This document shows, in pieces, positions 32,148-33,751 of a stretch of 33,751 bases of DNA; the first letter of the stretch is position 1, and each line of letters opens with the position of its first letter. Both the position numbers and the translations under genes were made by a program. Source of the stretch: Syntrophus sp964555065 (GTDB lineage Bacteria > Desulfobacterota > Syntrophia > Syntrophales > Syntrophaceae); contig CAZKRB010000029.1 in NCBI GenBank assembly GCA_964555065.1, positions 1 through 33,751 on the forward strand, in the 5' to 3' direction. The notes under the pieces are model-generated. The model was not told the DNA's origin. It worked only from the letters and a program-made list of their open reading frames with translations, and did not search any database.

Positions 32148-33406
32148 AGGGCGGTGCCAATCGCATGTCCAATCCGGTGTCCAATCGCGTATCCAACCTT
32201 CGACGGGTCGTCATCACCGCGGTGGGAGTGATCTCCTCCCTGGGGCATTCTTTTCCGCAGATTCTCAGCTCGCTTTGCAGCGGCCGGGTTTCCTTCGCGG
32301 AATTTCCCTCCGATCCCCGGGTGATCACCGCCCCCATCGGCGACTTCGAACTGGGGGCCTATACGGGCTCTTTCAAGGAGCGGCGCTACCTGAACCGGGG
32401 GGCGCAGTTCGCCGTGGCCGCGGCGATGTCGGCGCTGCGCCAGGCTGACCTCCGCCGGGAAGAGCTGGCCGGAACGGGCCTCTATCTCGGGGCCGGCCCC
32501 AACATGGATGTGGGGGGCGAGATTCCGGACATCCGGCAGGGCGAAATCCGACACGATCCCCTGATGGCCCTGTGGATTCTCCGTTTCCTGCCGAACACCG
32601 CCGCCTCGATTCTTTCCATCCTGGCGGGCATCCAGGGAGATAATCTCACCGTCACCTCGGCCTGCTCCTCGTCCCTCCAGGCGATCGGAGAGGCCTTCCA
32701 CAAGATCCGCGACGGCTACCTCGATCTTGCCCTTGCCGGGGGCGGCGATTCCCGCCTAACTCCGGGGGCGATCCTGGCCTACCGGAAAGCGCGCGCCCTC
32801 TATGACGGGGGAGGAAATCCCGGGGAAGCGAGCCGCCCCTTCGATGCCGGCCGGCGGGGGTTCGTCCCCGGCGAAGGCGGAGCCGTACTCCTGCTGGAGG
32901 AGCTGGAGCACGCCCGGAGGCGGAAGGCGGAAATCTACGGGGAGGTCTGCGGATTCGGCGCCTCCCTGGACGGATACAACGTGACGGCGCCGGAGCCGGA
33001 GGGCCGGGGGGCGCAGTTGGCCCTGGAAAAGGCTTTACACGAAGCCGGGCTTTCGCCGGCGGAGGTGGACGCCGTTTCCACCCACGGGACGGGGACCCTC
33101 CTCAACGACCGCATGGAGGCGGCGCTGATCGAACGGGTTTACGCCGGCGCTTTTCCCCGGATCCTGGCCTTCAAATCCTGGATCGGCCACCTGTCGACGG
33201 CCTGCGGGGCGATGGAGACGGCGCTGGCCCTGATCTGCCTGCAAAACGGCTACCTGCCGGAAATCCGCAATCTCCGGGAGCCCTGCTCGCCGTCCCTGCC
33301 CTTCGTCCGCGAGGGGGGGGAGCGCCCGACCTCCACCTGGGCCATCGAGAACTTCGGCTTCGGCGGGCAGAACGCGGTCTTGATTGTGAGGCGGTATGTC
33401 CCCTGA
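32144..33406 (+). CDS. beta-ketoacyl-ACP synthase (FabF-like)
   Basis: A 420-residue condensing enzyme of the FabB/FabF class. The active-site Cys is in TVTSACSSSLQAIG, the first His in STHGTGTLLND and the second in FKSWIGHLSTACGAME, so the C-H-H triad is complete. GFGGQNAVLIVRR is the usual C-terminal motif. The start ATG at 32144 overlaps the nitroreductase stop (ATGA); an in-frame ATG at 32165 is an alternative. The N terminus carries three 12-bp direct repeats. It differs enough from housekeeping FabF to suggest a special substrate. It elongates ACP-bound chains in the presumed dedicated pathway. Confidence 0.9.
   Translation: MKGGANRMSNPVSNRVSNLRRVVITAVGVISSLGHSFPQILSSLCSGRVSFAEFPSDPRVITAPIGDFELGAYTGSFKERRYLNRGAQFAVAAAMSALRQADLRREELAGTGLYLGAGPNMDVGGEIPDIRQGEIRHDPLMALWILRFLPNTAASILSILAGIQGDNLTVTSACSSSLQAIGEAFHKIRDGYLDLALAGGGDSRLTPGAILAYRKARALYDGGGNPGEASRPFDAGRRGFVPGEGGAVLLLEELEHARRRKAEIYGEVCGFGASLDGYNVTAPEPEGRGAQLALEKALHEAGLSPAEVDAVSTHGTGTLLNDRMEAALIERVYAGAFPRILAFKSWIGHLSTACGAMETALALICLQNGYLPEIRNLREPCSPSLPFVREGGERPTSTWAIENFGFGGQNAVLIVRRYVP
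32159..32194 (+). repeat. three 12-bp direct repeats in synthase N terminus
   Basis: Units 32159-32170, 32171-32182 and 32183-32194 share AATC(G/C)(G/C).T.TCC. They encode N-R/P-V/M-S repeats at the protein N terminus, before the first beta strand (RRVVITAVG). Probably slippage-type expansion in a tolerant linker. Confidence 0.55.
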
Positions 33407-33751
33407 AGCGGCGAAGGAGGCTTCGATTCCTCCCCTGACGATTGCCACCGGATTGAGCGGCTTTTCGCTCCTTTCCCGCATCACGGAAGCTTCCGGGGAG
33501 ACGGTTGCCGGGTATGCCGACCTGGAGAATGCCCTCCCCTACCTGGGGATCGAGGCGCTGGCCCAGGCGGGCGCTTACCATGTCCGCTTTCTGTGCGGCT
33601 TCGAGAGGCAGGCCGTGGTGCTGCTGGTCAAGAGCTGCCGCCTGCCGGTGGAAGCGTCTCTGAGCGGCCGCTGCGAGCTGCGGGGAACCCTGCGCAGCCG
33701 GAGCGCCTCCGTCTTTTCCTATGACATGACGGCGAACATGAACGGCGGAAC
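33396..33751 (+). CDS. hotdog-fold dehydratase-like protein, partial at window end
   Basis: Starts at ATG 33396 behind GAGG, overlapping the synthase stop by 11 bp, and runs off the window after 118 codons. The segment LENALPYLGIEALAQAGAY matches the central helix of FabA/FabZ/ApeP-like hotdog proteins, with the acidic Glu of IEALAQ present but no His at the FabZ position. The later SGRCELRGTLRSRSASVFSY is a typical hotdog strand region. Because the first hotdog protein of the operon has His but not Glu, the two may form one active heterodimer (inference). The full length is unknown. Confidence 0.7.
   Translation, partial: MSPEAAKEASIPPLTIATGLSGFSLLSRITEASGETVAGYADLENALPYLGIEALAQAGAYHVRFLCGFERQAVVLLVKSCRLPVEASLSGRCELRGTLRSRSASVFSYDMTANMNGG

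Overview
The window reads as chromosomal DNA of a GC-rich Gram-negative bacterium. Outer-membrane beta-barrels, a TonB-dependent receptor, OmpA-type and glycine-zipper lipoproteins and abundant c-di-GMP and phosphorelay proteins all point that way. A deltaproteobacterial (Desulfobacterota, Syntrophus-like) origin is my inference from gene content, not a proven assignment. No tRNA, rRNA, CRISPR array, transposase or integrase was recognised.

Layout. 1-1258: an outer-membrane barrel gene behind a good sigma70-type promoter with a 12-bp palindrome in its spacer. 1259-7777 (minus): a signalling block holding a CHASE4 histidine kinase, a REC-GGDEF-EAL regulator overlapping it by 4 bp, a beta-barrel protein and a second PAS-GGDEF-EAL protein with altered motifs. 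7934-11352 (minus): a small excisionase-type HTH protein, a YjbQ-family protein, a zinc-dependent phospholipase C-like protein and a UMF1-type MFS transporter. 11533-17789 (minus): an apparent operon of TonB-dependent receptor, YfiR-like periplasmic protein, hybrid histidine kinase and stand-alone REC-HPt protein. 18295-22502 (minus): recQ, an OmpA/glycine-zipper lipoprotein, an esterase and a second glycine-zipper lipoprotein. 23069-24682 (plus): murJ.

24753-27841 is a small defence island, AT-richer than its flanks. It holds a fragment of a type III-like restriction subunit facing an intact two-gene Septu-type system (PtuA ATPase plus PtuB HNH nuclease). A fatty-acid-hydroxylase-superfamily gene follows, and its natural start appears to be ATA rather than ATG. 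Next comes a truncated glycosyltransferase-like gene.

28834-33751 is the most interesting region. bioA is preceded by a near-perfect BirA operator (TTGTCAACC-N14-GGTTGACAA) that covers the -35 box of a consensus-like promoter. Downstream, in the same direction and mostly with tiny gaps or overlaps, lie a hotdog (FabZ-like) protein, an acyl carrier protein, a nitroreductase-family flavoprotein, a ketoacyl-ACP synthase and a second hotdog protein cut by the window end. I infer a biotin-repressed operon in which a dedicated fatty-acid-synthase-like module makes the pimeloyl precursor. The dehydratase active-site residues look split between the two hotdog proteins.
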